Shown here: positions 30,776 to 42,500 of the stretch, piece after piece
How the letters are laid out: each line of letters begins with the position of its first letter
How positions within the stretch are numbered: the stretch's first letter is position 1
Source: Leptospiraceae bacterium
GTDB lineage: Bacteria; Spirochaetota; Leptospiria; Leptospirales; Leptospiraceae
Length of the DNA: 46,814 nt
Reading direction: 5' to 3'
Assembly: GCA_025360185.1 (NCBI GenBank)
Contig: JANYCR010000415.1
Span: 1-46,814, forward strand
The notes under the pieces: generated by a model
The model's input: the letters and a program-made list of their open reading frames with translations, nothing else
What the model was told of the DNA's origin: nothing
The model's database searches: none
Position numbers and translations under genes: made by a program

Positions 30776-32257
30776 TTAATTTATCTTCCGAATCGTATGA
30801 TTTCCGCTGTCGACAACATAAAGGTTCACTCCGTCGGAAACGATTCCTTTCGCATTTTTAAATTCTGCAAGAGTAGAAGTAGATGAATTTGTATACGCGG
30901 CAGTGCCGGTACCTGATAAAGTTGAAACTGTTGCAGTAGAAATTACGATTTTTCGAACTATATCATTTCCTGATTCGCATACATAAAGATTTGTCCCATC
31001 TGTTACAATATTCTCCGGATTATTAAACTTTGCCGCTACTCCTACTGCATCTATATAACCAGATGAGCTACCGGCAAATACTGATGAAACCCAGGTAGTC
31101 GTTGGAATTTTTAGAATTCTATCTGAAGATTTATCGGCAAGGTAAATATCTGTGCCCACTAGAGTCATCCCGGTCGGAGAATTTAATCCAGTGTTTAGAA
31201 CTGTTGTTACTGTATTTGTAGTTAAGTCGATTTGTCTTATTGCATTACCGGTATTATCCGCTATATAAAGATTGTTATTTAGAACCACCATTCCCTTTGG
31301 ATCTTGAAAATTATTATCATTACTTACAAGAGTTGTAACGACGCCCGTTGCAATAACAATCTTGCGAATTGCTTTATTATTCTTATCTGCAACGTAAATA
31401 TTTGCCCCATCAGTAGTAAGTGAGTTAGGCTTTTCAAAAGAGGCAGTTGTTCCTGTTCCATCTACTAGGGCTGCCGTTCCGTTTCCTGCAAACGTTGTAG
31501 TTGCTCCTGTGGAGATTACGATTTTTCGAATTACATCATTGCTTTTATCTGCAATATAAAAATTAACTCCATCGGTAATTATGCCTTCAGGATTTTTGAA
31601 TCTAACAAGTGTCGGATCAGTAGAATCTACATATCCATTTCCGCCAGCCGCACAACTAGTGTTAGGTGTGCAAGGAGAGCCAGCAAAGGTTGTAACTCCG
31701 CCAGTTAGGATTAGTGCATTCAATATAGTCCCATTTGAAAGAGACCCATTTGCATTGCCTGTGTTGGAGCATGTGATCGTGATATTATTGATATTAGCCG
31801 CTTTTATCGTTCCGCTTGCATTTGCTACTGTGCAGGATTGATTAGATGGTTGCTGAAGAATGGAAACCGAATAACTTGTATTATCTGCTAGGCTAGTTGC
31901 AAATGTAAAGTTACTATCTGCCGAAATAGAAAGATTGTCTTTTGAATTATTTTGTAGAGTAAGTCCAGTTCCAATTAAATTGGTTACAGTTCCTCCGAGG
32001 GAATACTGTGTGTTATTTAGGGAGCCTGAATTAGAAATAGCATTACTTGTTAATAAGCTAAACACAGCTTTCAAATGGGTATTTTTTGAAGGGGTACATT
32101 GGACTAAAGAAATACAAATTAAAATAGAGAGTATGATCTTAGAGCGTGTCTCAGAAGAAGTTATTCTATTAATAAAAGTCAGGCTCCAAGAGCCTGGAGC
32201 ATCCTTTTCTGAGAGGCTCTTATATGATAATAGTATTTTTTTTTCTCTCTTTTTCAT
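30776..32257 (-). CDS. NHL-repeat beta-propeller lipoprotein
   Basis: 493 residues if the ATG at 32257 is used (MKKREKKILLS); the frame extends to 32332 but with no better start signal. The lipobox SLVQC comes at residue 54, unusually late, because an 80-bp repeat sits in the leader. After a Ser/Asn-rich region come about six NHL-type units (NPEGIITDGVNFYIADKSND, IRKIVISTG, then VTTFAG), ending IRKIN, which together fold as a propeller. Probably lipid-anchored and surface or periplasmic, with an unknown ligand. Without the insertion the leader would be about 25 residues. Confidence 0.78.
   Translation of the reverse strand: MKKREKKILLSYKSLSEKDAPGSWSLTFINRITSSETRSKIILSILICISLVQCTPSKNTHLKAVFSLLTSNAISNSGSLNNTQYSLGGTVTNLIGTGLTLQNNSKDNLSISADSNFTFATSLADNTSYSVSILQQPSNQSCTVANASGTIKAANINNITITCSNTGNANGSLSNGTILNALILTGGVTTFAGSPCTPNTSCAAGGNGYVDSTDPTLVRFKNPEGIITDGVNFYIADKSNDVIRKIVISTGATTTFAGNGTAALVDGTGTTASFEKPNSLTTDGANIYVADKNNKAIRKIVIATGVVTTLVSNDNNFQDPKGMVVLNNNLYIADNTGNAIRQIDLTTNTVTTVLNTGLNSPTGMTLVGTDIYLADKSSDRILKIPTTTWVSSVFAGSSSGYIDAVGVAAKFNNPENIVTDGTNLYVCESGNDIVRKIVISTATVSTLSGTGTAAYTNSSTSTLAEFKNAKGIVSDGVNLYVVDSGNHTIRKIN
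32141..32220. mobile_element. 80-bp MITE-like element inside the NHL lipoprotein leader
   Basis: Ends are imperfect inverted repeats: AGAGCGTGTCTCAGAAG at 32141 and, inverted, TTTTCTGAGAGGCTCT to 32220. The centre has a perfect stem CAGGCTC / GAGCCTG around CAA. The element adds 27 codons minus one base pattern without breaking the frame. No target duplication was resolved with certainty. Confidence 0.6.
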
Positions 32258-32438
32258 AGTCTTACTGCTTGGATCAACTTCTACTTCTATAAAAAAATTT
32301 GACTCCATTTTCATAAAACAAATGAAACCCATCCAATTTTATTTATTTGTAAAGAATAATAAAAATATTTGTTTCCAATTAGTTGATTTATTCTTAGAGT
32401 AAAATGCTTTTCAAGTTTTCAGCTAGTTGGAAAATGTG

Positions 32439-33350
32439 ATGATGAAACAAATCAGCTATTTTATTTCCTTTTTATTTGCTTATTTTCTTTATCTTCCATT
32501 TAAATTTTTACCTTATAGAGTTTGCCTTGCTTATGGAGTAGGGCTTACTCGAGTTTTATTTCCACTTGCCCGTAAACACCGAAAGATTGCATACGAAAAT
32601 ATTTCTTTCGCATTTCCAAATTTAAACCACGAAGAAAAAATAAAGCTTGTAAAAAAACATTTTGATCATCTCGGGCGGCTACTCGCGGGAACCCTCTACG
32701 CGTCTCGAATGAATCGTGCTTGGATGGACAAATACCTTTATTATGAACCAGAATTTTTAAAAATAGAGCAAGATACAAATAAGGAATGCATTGGTGTTGT
32801 TTTAGTATCCGGTCACCTGGGAACATGGGAAATACTTGTTCAGTTCATGGGACTTAGAATGAAAGGAGCAGGCATCTATAAAAAAATTCGAAATCCGTTC
32901 GTGGATAAATGGGTGAAATCGCTCCGAGAGAATAACGGTATTTTGCTTGTAACTACGGATGAATCAAGCAGAGTAATGAAACTTTTGAAAGATGGTTACT
33001 GGATTGGGTTTGGCTCTGACCAAAACGCAGGTAAGGCAGGAATATTTGTAAATTTCTTTAACCGTCCAGCTTCAACCTATCAAGGACCTGCACTCATGGC
33101 ATATCTCACCGGCGCAAAATTACTATTATACTCAGTGGTGTGCGGAGAAAAAGGAAAAGTTATCGTAAGAGTAAAAGACATGGGCATCATTGACAAAAAG
33201 AAATTTTCATCCAGGGATGCGGCTGTTCGTTATTACACTGAACTCTGGACACGGCTACTAGAAGAAGAAGTCAAACTATTTCCAGAACAATACTTCTGGG
33301 TGCATAGAAGATGGCGCACTAAGCCCGGCGATTTTCCCGGACAGGTTTGA
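32439..33350 (+). CDS. LpxL/HtrB-family lysophospholipid (lipid A) acyltransferase
   Basis: 303 residues from the ATG pair at 32439/32442; a TTG at 32427 is possible. An N-terminal membrane helix ([18 protein letters not shown]) anchors it to the inner membrane. Catalytic HxxxxE in SGHLGTWE, then substrate-site blocks [28 protein letters not shown] and [12 protein letters not shown] at the C-terminus, all diagnostic of the lipid A secondary acyltransferase family. It would add an acyl chain to lipid A. The position of the acyl group cannot be told. Converges on the outer-membrane protein gene with 1 base between stops. Confidence 0.85.
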   Translation: MMKQISYFISFLFAYFLYLPFKFLPYRVCLAYGVGLTRVLFPLARKHRKIAYENISFAFPNLNHEEKIKLVKKHFDHLGRLLAGTLYASRMNRAWMDKYLYYEPEFLKIEQDTNKECIGVVLVSGHLGTWEILVQFMGLRMKGAGIYKKIRNPFVDKWVKSLRENNGILLVTTDESSRVMKLLKDGYWIGFGSDQNAGKAGIFVNFFNRPASTYQGPALMAYLTGAKLLLYSVVCGEKGKVIVRVKDMGIIDKKKFSSRDAAVRYYTELWTRLLEEEVKLFPEQYFWVHRRWRTKPGDFPGQV

Positions 33351-33351
33351 A

Positions 33352-34155
33352 TCAAATCGAGAAGGCGTATCCTAACCAGATGTTAATTTGATATAAGCTC
33401 CGAGCGCCCTGATCAATAGACTTAAAATATTTATCGTAAACAAAAACATTGACCGGTGTATAGTAGTTATTCAATAATAAATTTCTTTCGTCTACATAGG
33501 TATAAGACTTTTGTTTCCCGTTAATTGGTGAGAGCGCGTTGGCTTCTATATTAACCAGTAAACCAAAATCGAAAATCCATTGAAAGCCAGCTCCATACTT
33601 GATATACCAAAAGGGGTTAATCGTTGTTGTATTCGTAATCGCTTCTGGCTTTGGAAGGAGTTCGCTATTTGCATTGCGTGTTATGAGAAGAGTATTTCTG
33701 GTTGCTCCGCTATCTAGGTATTTGCCTGCTCCTAATGTTAAGTAGACCGGACCTTCTTTGAATAAAAAATATTTACCGAATAATTCAAGACCTCTTCGAT
33801 TATAAAAATTCTCTTCCATGTAAATAGTGTTGCTTATTATATTGGTGCCTGTTGATTCCTGCATAAGTCTTTTGTAGAATTGAGTTCCAATGGTAAACTG
33901 CGCATTCAGGTTGTATTCCGCTCGAATTTCCGCGCTTGCATTCGATGTGAGGCTAAGAACAAGTTTGCGTTTTGCACGGACTTTTCCTTGATCTGGGTCG
34001 TTAGAATTTTTATCTGAATCAGAGTTTGGTGTCGTTTCTGACTTTGGCTCTTCGGCTACTTTATTGTCTCCGCCACCTTGTGCATCTTTATTTTCTTGGG
34101 CGGAAATAAAACTCATTGTATAAATTAAAAGTAAAACGAGAAAAATTTTTTTCAT
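33352..34155 (-). CDS. Probable outer-membrane beta-barrel protein
   Basis: 267 residues. Signal peptide cleaved near SFISA-QE (about 19), then an acidic, Asn-rich linker (about 25-60), then alternating strands with aromatic girdles: LVLSLTSNASAEIRAEYNLN, FTIGTQFYKRLM, GLELFGKYFLF, VYLTLGAGKYL, FWYIKYGAGFQWIF, ending IWLGYAFSI, whose terminal aromatic fits Bam recognition. About eight strands can be counted by eye. Role unknown. The ATG follows AAAAATTTT without a strong Shine-Dalgarno. Confidence 0.72.
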   Translation of the reverse strand: MKKIFLVLLLIYTMSFISAQENKDAQGGGDNKVAEEPKSETTPNSDSDKNSNDPDQGKVRAKRKLVLSLTSNASAEIRAEYNLNAQFTIGTQFYKRLMQESTGTNIISNTIYMEENFYNRRGLELFGKYFLFKEGPVYLTLGAGKYLDSGATRNTLLITRNANSELLPKPEAITNTTTINPFWYIKYGAGFQWIFDFGLLVNIEANALSPINGKQKSYTYVDERNLLLNNYYTPVNVFVYDKYFKSIDQGARSLYQINIWLGYAFSI

Positions 34156-34251
34156 TTTGCCAGAATAATAAAAGCTTACTTACAAGGAAACCTTTTTATC
34201 AGCATAGATTGAATTAGTTGACATTCATACAATCATTAGAAAATCTAAGTT

Positions 34252-35454
34252 ATGCTCCGAAAAAAACTTTCTCTGTTAATCGCAAATTACTTTCGCCTTC
34301 ATCTCAAGGAAGAGCTGAATAAGAGTGATGCTTTGCTAAACCATATTACGCTTGAGGGAATTCCATTTCGTGACTTGACCGAAAAAATGATTCAAGATTT
34401 AGAAATTGATTTTCCAGATCTGAAAAATACGGCTCTTCCCGAATTTAATTTGTTTAGAAAATGGAATAGTAAGTGGAGAATCAAAGAAACTTATGTAATT
34501 GAATATGAAAATTCTAGTTATAAAATCTATAACCAGTATTATTATATAAGACTTTTAGACTTGAGAGATGGGACGAGCGATAGTCGAAAGAGACTAGAAG
34601 AAATCATAAAAGCCCAACTTCCTAAGACTAAATTTTTTGGACAGAAAGTAACCTTTGGACGTTTTTTTCAAGGGGAAAGTCATATGAGAGAAATAATTCG
34701 GGAAACTTTACTGGTTCATGAAGAGTTTGCAAGAGAAGAGGTGTATCAGATTATTTTAGAGCAAAGTGATTTTATTTCGAAATGCGCCTACACTTACTTT
34801 GATGGGATTGTACAAGAAGCATATGCAAAGAGCGATGCACTTCTAAAAAATATTTTACCTGATTCAGTTGCCGAGGAGCTAAAGGCAAATGGCAAGGCTT
34901 CTCCTATTCATGTAGACTCTGCGACTGTTTTATTTACAGATTTTTCTGGCTTCACAAAGATTGCAACGAATATGAGCCCTCAGGATTTGATTCGAGAACT
35001 GGATATTTGCTTTTCTGCTTTTGATTCGATTACGGCAAAATACAATTTGGAAAAAATCAAGACGATAGGCGATAGTTATCTTTGCGTTGGAGGCTTATTC
35101 GGTGAATCTCTTCACGCGCAAAATTCTTGTTATGCGGCAAAAGAAATTTTACAATTTTTAAAAGAGCGCAAGCGACAACAAGAAGAAGAGGGTAAGCTTT
35201 ATTGGAATATTCGAATCGGAATTCACACAGGACCTCTTGTCGCCGGAGTCATCGGGGAAAAGAAATTTGCATTCGATATTTGGGGAGATACAGTAAACAC
35301 TGCAAGTAGAATGGAATCAAGCGCAGAGCCAGGAAAGATAAATGTTTCGGAAGAGCTTTATCTTATTGTAAAAGATATTTTAAAATTTTCCTATCGAGGG
35401 GAAATTGAGGCTAAGGGCAAAGGCAAGATGAAGATGTATTTGTTGGAGGGATAA
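34252..35454 (+). CDS. Class III adenylate/guanylate cyclase (soluble)
   Basis: 400 residues, no membrane segment. A helical, unrecognised N-terminal half (about 1-210) is probably the sensor. Cyclase domain from about 220: TVLFTDFSGFTKIATNM, LEKIKTIGDSYLCVGGL (both metal Asp), IRIGIHTGPLVAGVIG, FDIWGDTVNTASRMES. The Lys in EKIKTIGD and Asp/Thr in DIWGDT fit adenine recognition, so cAMP is likely. It ends FSYRGEIEAKGKGKMKMY, the usual tail. Divergent from the outer-membrane gene. Confidence 0.87.
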   Translation: MLRKKLSLLIANYFRLHLKEELNKSDALLNHITLEGIPFRDLTEKMIQDLEIDFPDLKNTALPEFNLFRKWNSKWRIKETYVIEYENSSYKIYNQYYYIRLLDLRDGTSDSRKRLEEIIKAQLPKTKFFGQKVTFGRFFQGESHMREIIRETLLVHEEFAREEVYQIILEQSDFISKCAYTYFDGIVQEAYAKSDALLKNILPDSVAEELKANGKASPIHVDSATVLFTDFSGFTKIATNMSPQDLIRELDICFSAFDSITAKYNLEKIKTIGDSYLCVGGLFGESLHAQNSCYAAKEILQFLKERKRQQEEEGKLYWNIRIGIHTGPLVAGVIGEKKFAFDIWGDTVNTASRMESSAEPGKINVSEELYLIVKDILKFSYRGEIEAKGKGKMKMYLLEG

Positions 35455-35637
35455 GCTTTTAATGTGTGGAATTGGAAATTGATAATTTAGAAACAAATGG
35501 ACCAGTTCAAGCTGGTTGGAAGAATTATAGCAAGCTTGGTAAAAATAAATTTCACTGCCATCTATCTTACATATGGGTAGTATGCTGGGAATAGGAAGAA
35601 AATAAAAATGATTCAATTAAAATAATAGAGGTCTACT

Positions 35638-36018
35638 ATGCAGGCAGTCGTGAAAACGCACCATATTAAAATTACCGTTGAAGGAAAAAGTATTCCCATG
35701 AAACTAGCTAATTTTCTAAAAAGAGAATATGGCAGCGAATACAAAGTAATTGCTACTAAGAAAGCGGCATACGACGATAATTCCCTTATCGGCAAGAATA
35801 CGAAATGGTATAAAGATATCAAGAATAAGATTACTCCTGCGGATAGCTTAAAAATCTATCGCCAGAATAAGGGTTTATCCCAAGGTAAATTGGCGAAACT
35901 ACTAGGCGTCCTTCCCTCTAATATATCAGAAATGGAACGTAGTAAACGAGGAATTAGCAAAGAAGTAGCTAAGAAACTTTCACTAATACTTGAAGTTCCA
36001 GTTGAGAAGTTTATTTAG
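35638..36018 (+). CDS. XRE-family HTH regulator or antitoxin
   Basis: 126 residues. The C-terminal half is a Cro/CI-type helix-turn-helix: LKIYRQNKGLSQGKLAKLLG, VLPSNISEMERSKRGISKEV and KKLSLILEVPVEKFI. The N-terminal half (about 1-60) is basic with a short beta start. Such proteins are often HigA-like antitoxins. No HigB-like toxin is adjacent: upstream is 183 bases of non-coding DNA and downstream an unrelated hypothetical. The start follows AGAGGT. Confidence 0.82.
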   Translation: MQAVVKTHHIKITVEGKSIPMKLANFLKREYGSEYKVIATKKAAYDDNSLIGKNTKWYKDIKNKITPADSLKIYRQNKGLSQGKLAKLLGVLPSNISEMERSKRGISKEVAKKLSLILEVPVEKFI

Positions 36019-36080
36019 ATTAGCCACTGTAATGAAATGAAAGAATTTCAGGGGTTTGGATTGGCAAAGTAGTTAAAAGT

Positions 36081-36482
36081 ATGGAGACCTTGTGCATTTG
36101 TGTTAAAGGAAATATTGAAATTGAAGAGTCTTGCGGAAGTAATTATGCTTTTTCAATAGAGATCATGTCAATTGAGAAGAAAAAATCTGGAATATTTAAA
36201 ATGCAATATCATACTTATACGGATGGCGATGATGGGACTAAGCCATCTTATGTATATTTAAAGTTATATAAACAGAAATTATATTATCAATCTGTCGAAT
36301 ATAAATTTTACGATATCAAAGAGATACCTAAATGGGATACGGTTAAGAGGGAGTTTATTTTACCAAAATACAGGATTACGCCGATTCGCCTTACCTCCGT
36401 GTCTAAACTCAATGTTGCTTCCGAAGGGGCGCAGCATAATGTGCCTCGGTGGCAAATCTTTAACCCAAAAATCGCCCCATAA
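36081..36482 (+). CDS. Hypothetical protein whose end is encoded by an interspersed repeat
   Basis: 133 residues. The first 100 or so are beta-rich with many Tyr and Lys (KGNIEIEESCGSNYAFSIEI, YVYLKLYKQKLYYQSVEYKF). The last 30 (from about LTSVSKLNV) come from the block at 36405-36456, whose inverse occurs at 416-458, so the original end was probably elsewhere. No family was recognised. The giant gene follows 45 bases after its stop, measured to the preferred start at 36528. Confidence 0.5.
   Translation: METLCICVKGNIEIEESCGSNYAFSIEIMSIEKKKSGIFKMQYHTYTDGDDGTKPSYVYLKLYKQKLYYQSVEYKFYDIKEIPKWDTVKREFILPKYRITPIRLTSVSKLNVASEGAQHNVPRWQIFNPKIAP
36405..36456. repeat. Interspersed repeat block at the end of the 36081 gene
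   Basis: AAACTCAATGTTGCTTC and GGGGCGCAGCATAATGTGCC match the inverse of 416-458 with about two mismatches and a short indel, then CTCGGTGGCAAATC matches the arm ending at 29471. It reads through the stop region of the hypothetical gene, so insertion has replaced its coding end. Confidence 0.75.
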
Positions 36483-36527
36483 ATAATGGATGACAGAAAT
36501 ATTTACCCTTTGTTTCATGGAAGAACT

Positions 36528-39500
36528 ATGCGAAGCTTTAGGCGATTATTTGCCTTGGCTTGTTTTTTGATGGGTTTTAACGCTGTATTTGCAGTAGATT
36601 TTGATGACCTAAAAGAAAAGCAGGGTAAGGTTTATGGAAGTGAAAAAGAGAAGCGGTATGTGATAGATGCTTTTTTTGTAGAATGGGAAAGTTTTCCAAG
36701 ACTTGCACCTACACACAATTCTTTTCATTTCTTCTGGCTCTATAATACTGCGGATTATCCAAAATATGCGCGGTCACAGTTTTTCCCTTTTTATTTTTCA
36801 GAGACTAGTAAAGTCGATGAACGGCGGGAAGTAAACCATTTACTCCTTTCCCATTATTCCAAAGAGGCTAATGGCTCTTACTCTTACAAACTCTTTCCAT
36901 TTTACTGGACGGGAAAACAAGCAAACGGTTCAGGCTATCATTCGATATTTCCGCTTTATTATTCACAGTCAGAGGTAAATGAAAATAAAAAAGAAAATCT
37001 AATTCTATTTCCAGGCTTTTATCAGAGTAATTCTGAGTCGATTGATAAAAAATCGGAGCAGGTAACGTCTGTTTCCCCCTTTCATGTATATACATCTTCT
37101 AAGTCTTCCGAGGGAGAAGCTTCTCGGTTTTGGTTTCCTGCACTTCCAATTTATTATTCCTACGTGGACTATCGCGTAACGCATAAAAATTATTTTTGTT
37201 TACTTGATACCGAGTTTGATTTAAAGAAAGATTCTTATTCCCAGGTTTGGGTCGCTCCCTTTATTTTCTGGAAAAAGGATTCTTACCTAAATATATTTCC
37301 TTTCTATTTCTTTGATACCTCTCCCGAAAATAAAACAAGCTCAGTCTATGGACTTGTTCCACCGTTTTATTATAGTTATGCGCCGGAGAAATCCGTATTC
37401 TACCTTTTGAATTTTTATTCTGATTCCAAGATGACTGAGAGTAAGAAAGAAAACTTTACAACCTTCGCACCGTTTGTGTTTCATTGGAATAACAACAAAG
37501 GTTATTCGCAAACGATAGTCCCGCTTTTATATTATGCTGAGACTAATGAAGATAAGGCTACTTATAAAAATATTTTATTAGCCTACGATCAGACTACTGA
37601 TAGTTCGGGAAATTTAGATAGGCTATTAATTGCTCCCTTCTTTTATTATAAAAAGAATTCTTCTCTTTATATTGCTCCCTTTTATTTTTTTAATTCTTCT
37701 AAGGATGAAACCCAGGGCGAGAACTTTGGACTACTTCCGCCTTTTTATTCCAGCTACTCGCCGAACCATAAAACGTTATATACTTTTAATTATTACTCGA
37801 ATACTAAGTTTACAAAAGATTCATCTGAAAGTTTTACTATGCTTGCTCCTTTGTATTTTAATTCATCGAATAATAAAGGTTATTCGCAAACGATTATTCC
37901 CCTTTTAATTTATTCTGAGACAGAGGAAGATGCTTCTACTCATAAAAATATTTTACTCTCCTACGACCATGCATTTGATAACAAAGGGAATTTAGATAGA
38001 CTTTTTATCTCTCCCATTGTCTTTTATAGAAAGGATTACTTTTTTCATATTGCACCACTTTACTGGAGTTGGATAAATAAGGTAGAGGATACAGCTTCTA
38101 ATACATTAGAAAAAAATTATCGCACACTTGCACTTCCCTTATTTTACCGAGAAACAAACGCGGATAATTCAAGTTATACCAATACCCTCGGTCTTGTCAG
38201 TCGGGAGAGAGATGAAAAAGGAAAACTAAAGGCGAGTATGGTTTTTCCTTTTTATTTTTATAAAAGAGATTCTTATGATATAGTCTTTCCATTTACATTT
38301 AAGTTTGGTCCCGACGAAGAAGCAAAAGATATAGGGACTCGCTCTGGGTTAATGTATTATAAGAATTGGAATCCAAAAGAGGAAACTCTCTGGATTGCAA
38401 ATTGGTTTTCCTATCAAGACAAGGAAAACGATACTCATTTTAAAAGTTTAAATCCTATTTACTATAACTGGAAAACGAAGAATTCTTCCGGAGAGGTAAC
38501 ACCTCTTTACCTCACGATACAATTTGCTAACCAGGATAGGTTTCATCTAAACTTTACCGGTTACTCATCAAATGTCGCTAGTGGAATTTTAAAACCCGAT
38601 TTAAGTTTAAGAATTGGAGAGAAAGAAGGCTATAAGTATTTAGATACAGACGTTAGTTGGCTCTGGTATGTATTTAAAATGTCAAGTCGCACAAGCACTA
38701 AAATATTTTATGATCTTGCGGATTCTGTAAATGAGACTCCACAAACTAAAGAAATTAGTTTTGATTCCAAGGAGGCGAATACCGCTTTATCTCCAAAAAT
38801 TTCAAAACGAAAGACATTTACCCGCGAGGACTCGATTGATTTCTTAGGAGTCAATTTACTCTTTGGACTTTATGGTTGGGAAGCAGGAGACAGCAAGCGG
38901 CATATACGTGCTTTTCCCCTTGCCTGGTTTACCTGGGATACAAAGTCGGATGATAAGGTATATACAGTTCCTCCTCTATTCGTAAATTACTATTCGCAGG
39001 ACTTGCGGTATACAGTATTATTCCCCTTGTATGGCTATCAAAAAACACCTGAGGCAGAGAGAACTGCAATTGCTCTCTTTGGTTACATTGGAGAATCGAT
39101 CAAAGAAAATCGCGCAGAAGAAAAATCAATTCTCTGGCCTCTTGCCAATTGGCATTCGTCTGATATAAAATCAGGATCTCGTATTCTTCCTTTTTATTGG
39201 TATCGTAACCGAAACGAAGGAAGGGATAAAATATCTACTTTAATTACACCTGTATTCTTTTATAATAACACTTTAGATAGAAAGGGAACTGAGGATTCAT
39301 ATTTGTTATCCCCCGCCTGGTTTAGATTCTATTCCAGAGAAAAAGACGAAAGCCACGATAAGCACTTTGCATTGCCATTCTATTATTTTCAGAGAACTCA
39401 AACCAGGTATGAGAATAAAAATCTATTTGTTTCCCTTCCTTTTATTTATTACGGAGTGTCGGATACTCACGGTAAGTCGGTTTATAATAGAAACTTCTGG

Positions 39501-42500
39501 ATGATTCCATCCCTAGCTTTATATAATTCTGATAATTATATTACCAATTGGAATTTTGCACTCCTTGTAAATAGTATGGAAACAAAAGAGAATAGTAATT
39601 TTGTTTTCTTTCCGGTTTATTATCACGACATAGATTATGATAAGGATAAAACTGCTTCCATTACAAGGTGGATATTGCCCGGTTATTACAAAAAAAAATA
39701 TGCGAAGACGGACACAGATACTACGACGGCTAAGTTTTATTCACCGCTCTACTTTTATCATTCGTATGAGAATAAATCTACTGCACAGAACGACAACTAC
39801 TGGTTTGCCCCAATTCCTGGCTTGTATCACTCATATGAGGCAGCAAACGATAGATCGTATTGGAACTGGCTTTTCTTTACAACCTATGAAGATTCTAACT
39901 TAGTAAATAATTTCAAAATCCTTCCTATTTACTACCACAGTTTGAATTATGAAAATAAAAAAAGGATTTCTGCAACTGTATGGGCTTTCCCAGTTTTTTA
40001 TAACAAGGAGTTTGCTAAGACAACATCAGATACAACTAAGGTTAAGTTCTATTCACCGCTATTCTTCTATCATTCATATGAAAATAAATCGACAGTGCAG
40101 AACGACAACTACTGGTTCGCCCCTTTACCATTTCTCTATCATTCTTATGAAACCGCAAACAATCGCTCGTATTGGAACGCATTTGCATTTTCCTCTTATG
40201 AAAATTCAGATATGGTGAAAAGTTTAAAAATTCTTCCCGTTTATTACCACGACTTAAGTTACGAGAATAAAAAACTAACCTCTGTGACCTACTGGATTGG
40301 ACCTGTCTTGTATAAAAAGGACTTTGCAAAGATTGCAACTGATACTGCAACGGTTAAATTCTATTCGCCACTTTACTTTCATCATTCCTACGAAAATAAA
40401 TCCACTGCTCAAAGCGACAAATACTGGTTTACCCCGGTTCCATTTATTTATCATTACACTGAGTCAGAAAATAATAAGACATATTGGAATGTGATGCTAG
40501 TTTCTTCCTATGAAAATTCTAATACTGTGAATAATTTCAAAATTCTTCCACTATATTATCATGATTTGAATTACGATAAAGGAAAGCTAATATCTGTCAC
40601 GCGCTGGATAATCCCTGGTTACTACAATAAAAAATTTGCAAAGGATCGATTGGATTTAGAGCAGGTTAGTTTTTATTCTCCGTTCTTGTTTTATATTTCA
40701 TCCGAGAATACTTCAAAGAAGTCAGAAGATATTAGCTGGTTTGCCCCAATTCCAGCCTTATATCATTCTTATCAATCAAAGAACAAAGAATCCTACTGGA
40801 ATTTATTAGGATTAGCCTCTTATGAAAACTCCAATACAGCGCATAATCTAAAAATCTATCCAATTTTCTATCAGGATTTTTATGAGCAAGATGAGAGGAA
40901 TTTTAATTATACAAATTGGTTCGCCCCCTTGTATTATTGGAATAATACAAAAACTACAAAGTTTGTAGCAGATGATAGTGGTGAGAAAAAAGTTTCTGGG
41001 TCAGAGTTTTCTTTCTACTCGCTTTTCTGGATTTATACAAATCAAAATAATACAAATAAAAAATGGTTAATTCCGCAGGCACTAACTTACCACTCCTATG
41101 AAAAAGAAAATAATCGCTCATATTGGAATGTAATGCTAATTTCTTCGTATGAAAATTCTAACACGGTTAATAATTTCAAAATTCTTCCCGTGTATTCTCA
41201 CAACTTTGATTATGAAAACAAAAAGCTAACTTCAGCGACACTTTGGGCACTTCCTGTTTATTACGAAAAGGAATTTGCAAAGACCGCGACCGATACTACA
41301 AAGGTTAAACTGTATTCACCGCTAGTGTTTTATCATTCGTATGAAAATAAATCGACTGCCGAGAACGACAACTACTGGTTTACCCCTGTTTCTATGTTGT
41401 ATCATTCTTATAAAACTAAAAACAACGAATCGTACTGGAATTTGCTTGCGATTACTTCTTATGAGAAATCAAATACTGCACATAATCTAAAAATCTATCC
41501 AATCTTCTATCAGGACTTTTATGAGCAGGATGCAAAGAATTTTAATTATACAAATTGGTTCGCTCCCTTGTATTATTGGAATCATACAAAAACTACAAAG
41601 TTAGTAGCGGATGATACCGGAGATAAAAAAGTTACCGAGTCAGAATTTTCCTTTTATTCTTTGGCTTGGATTTATACAAACAAAAATGATTCCCATAGGA
41701 AATGGGTTATTCCTCCGGCACTTGCTTATCACTTTGAATCACCTTTTGAAACTTATACAAACTGGTTACTCTTTATTAGCCGTGAGAAGTCAATTGTAAA
41801 GAGTGCATTTCAAATTTTCCCAATTTACTCACAGAATTTTGAAAACAATAAAAAAGAAGGAATCTCAAATTCTACAGTGTGGCTAGCTCCATTTTTCTAT
41901 TTGAGTGAGGAAATTAAGAATAATAAAGAAAAGCAGGAGTCAAAGTTTTCTCTTGTTACCCCACTTGGGTTTTATAAAAATGAAAACAATGCAAACCGAG
42001 AATGGTTTTTTACAGGACTCTATCACTGCGAAGCGCCAAATACTAGTTATTATAATTTTCTATTCTTTCTTAACAGCGAAACCTCAAAAGAAAAGATTGC
42101 TTTCCATCTTTTTCCAATCTTTGGAAAATCTACTAGTTATAGTGAAACTGGCAAGCCAAAAGAATCTAACTACTGGTCACTTGCTATACCGTTTTGGGTA
42201 AACAAGAAGTATGCGACAGATACAAGCCCTGGCGAAACAAGTCTTGCTACACTTCCGATGTATTTGAATTATAAATATGATAGAGAGGATAGTAATAATT
42301 CGTATCTGAATTTGTGGATAATGCCTCTTATCTTTAACTATACAACGAGCAAGAACGAGACAAGCTGGAGTTGGTTATTCTTCTCTAGATACAGCGGTAA
42401 TATAGATAGAACTTCCATGCTTCTATTGCCAGTCAGCGGATTTGACTTTGATAAGAGAAATAAAGAAAGAGATTATTCTTCTCTTTGGATTCTTCCTGCG

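Noticed and set aside
39637-40494. Several 60-100 codon frames within the giant gene
   Set aside because: They are alternative-frame shadows created by its repetitive sequence.
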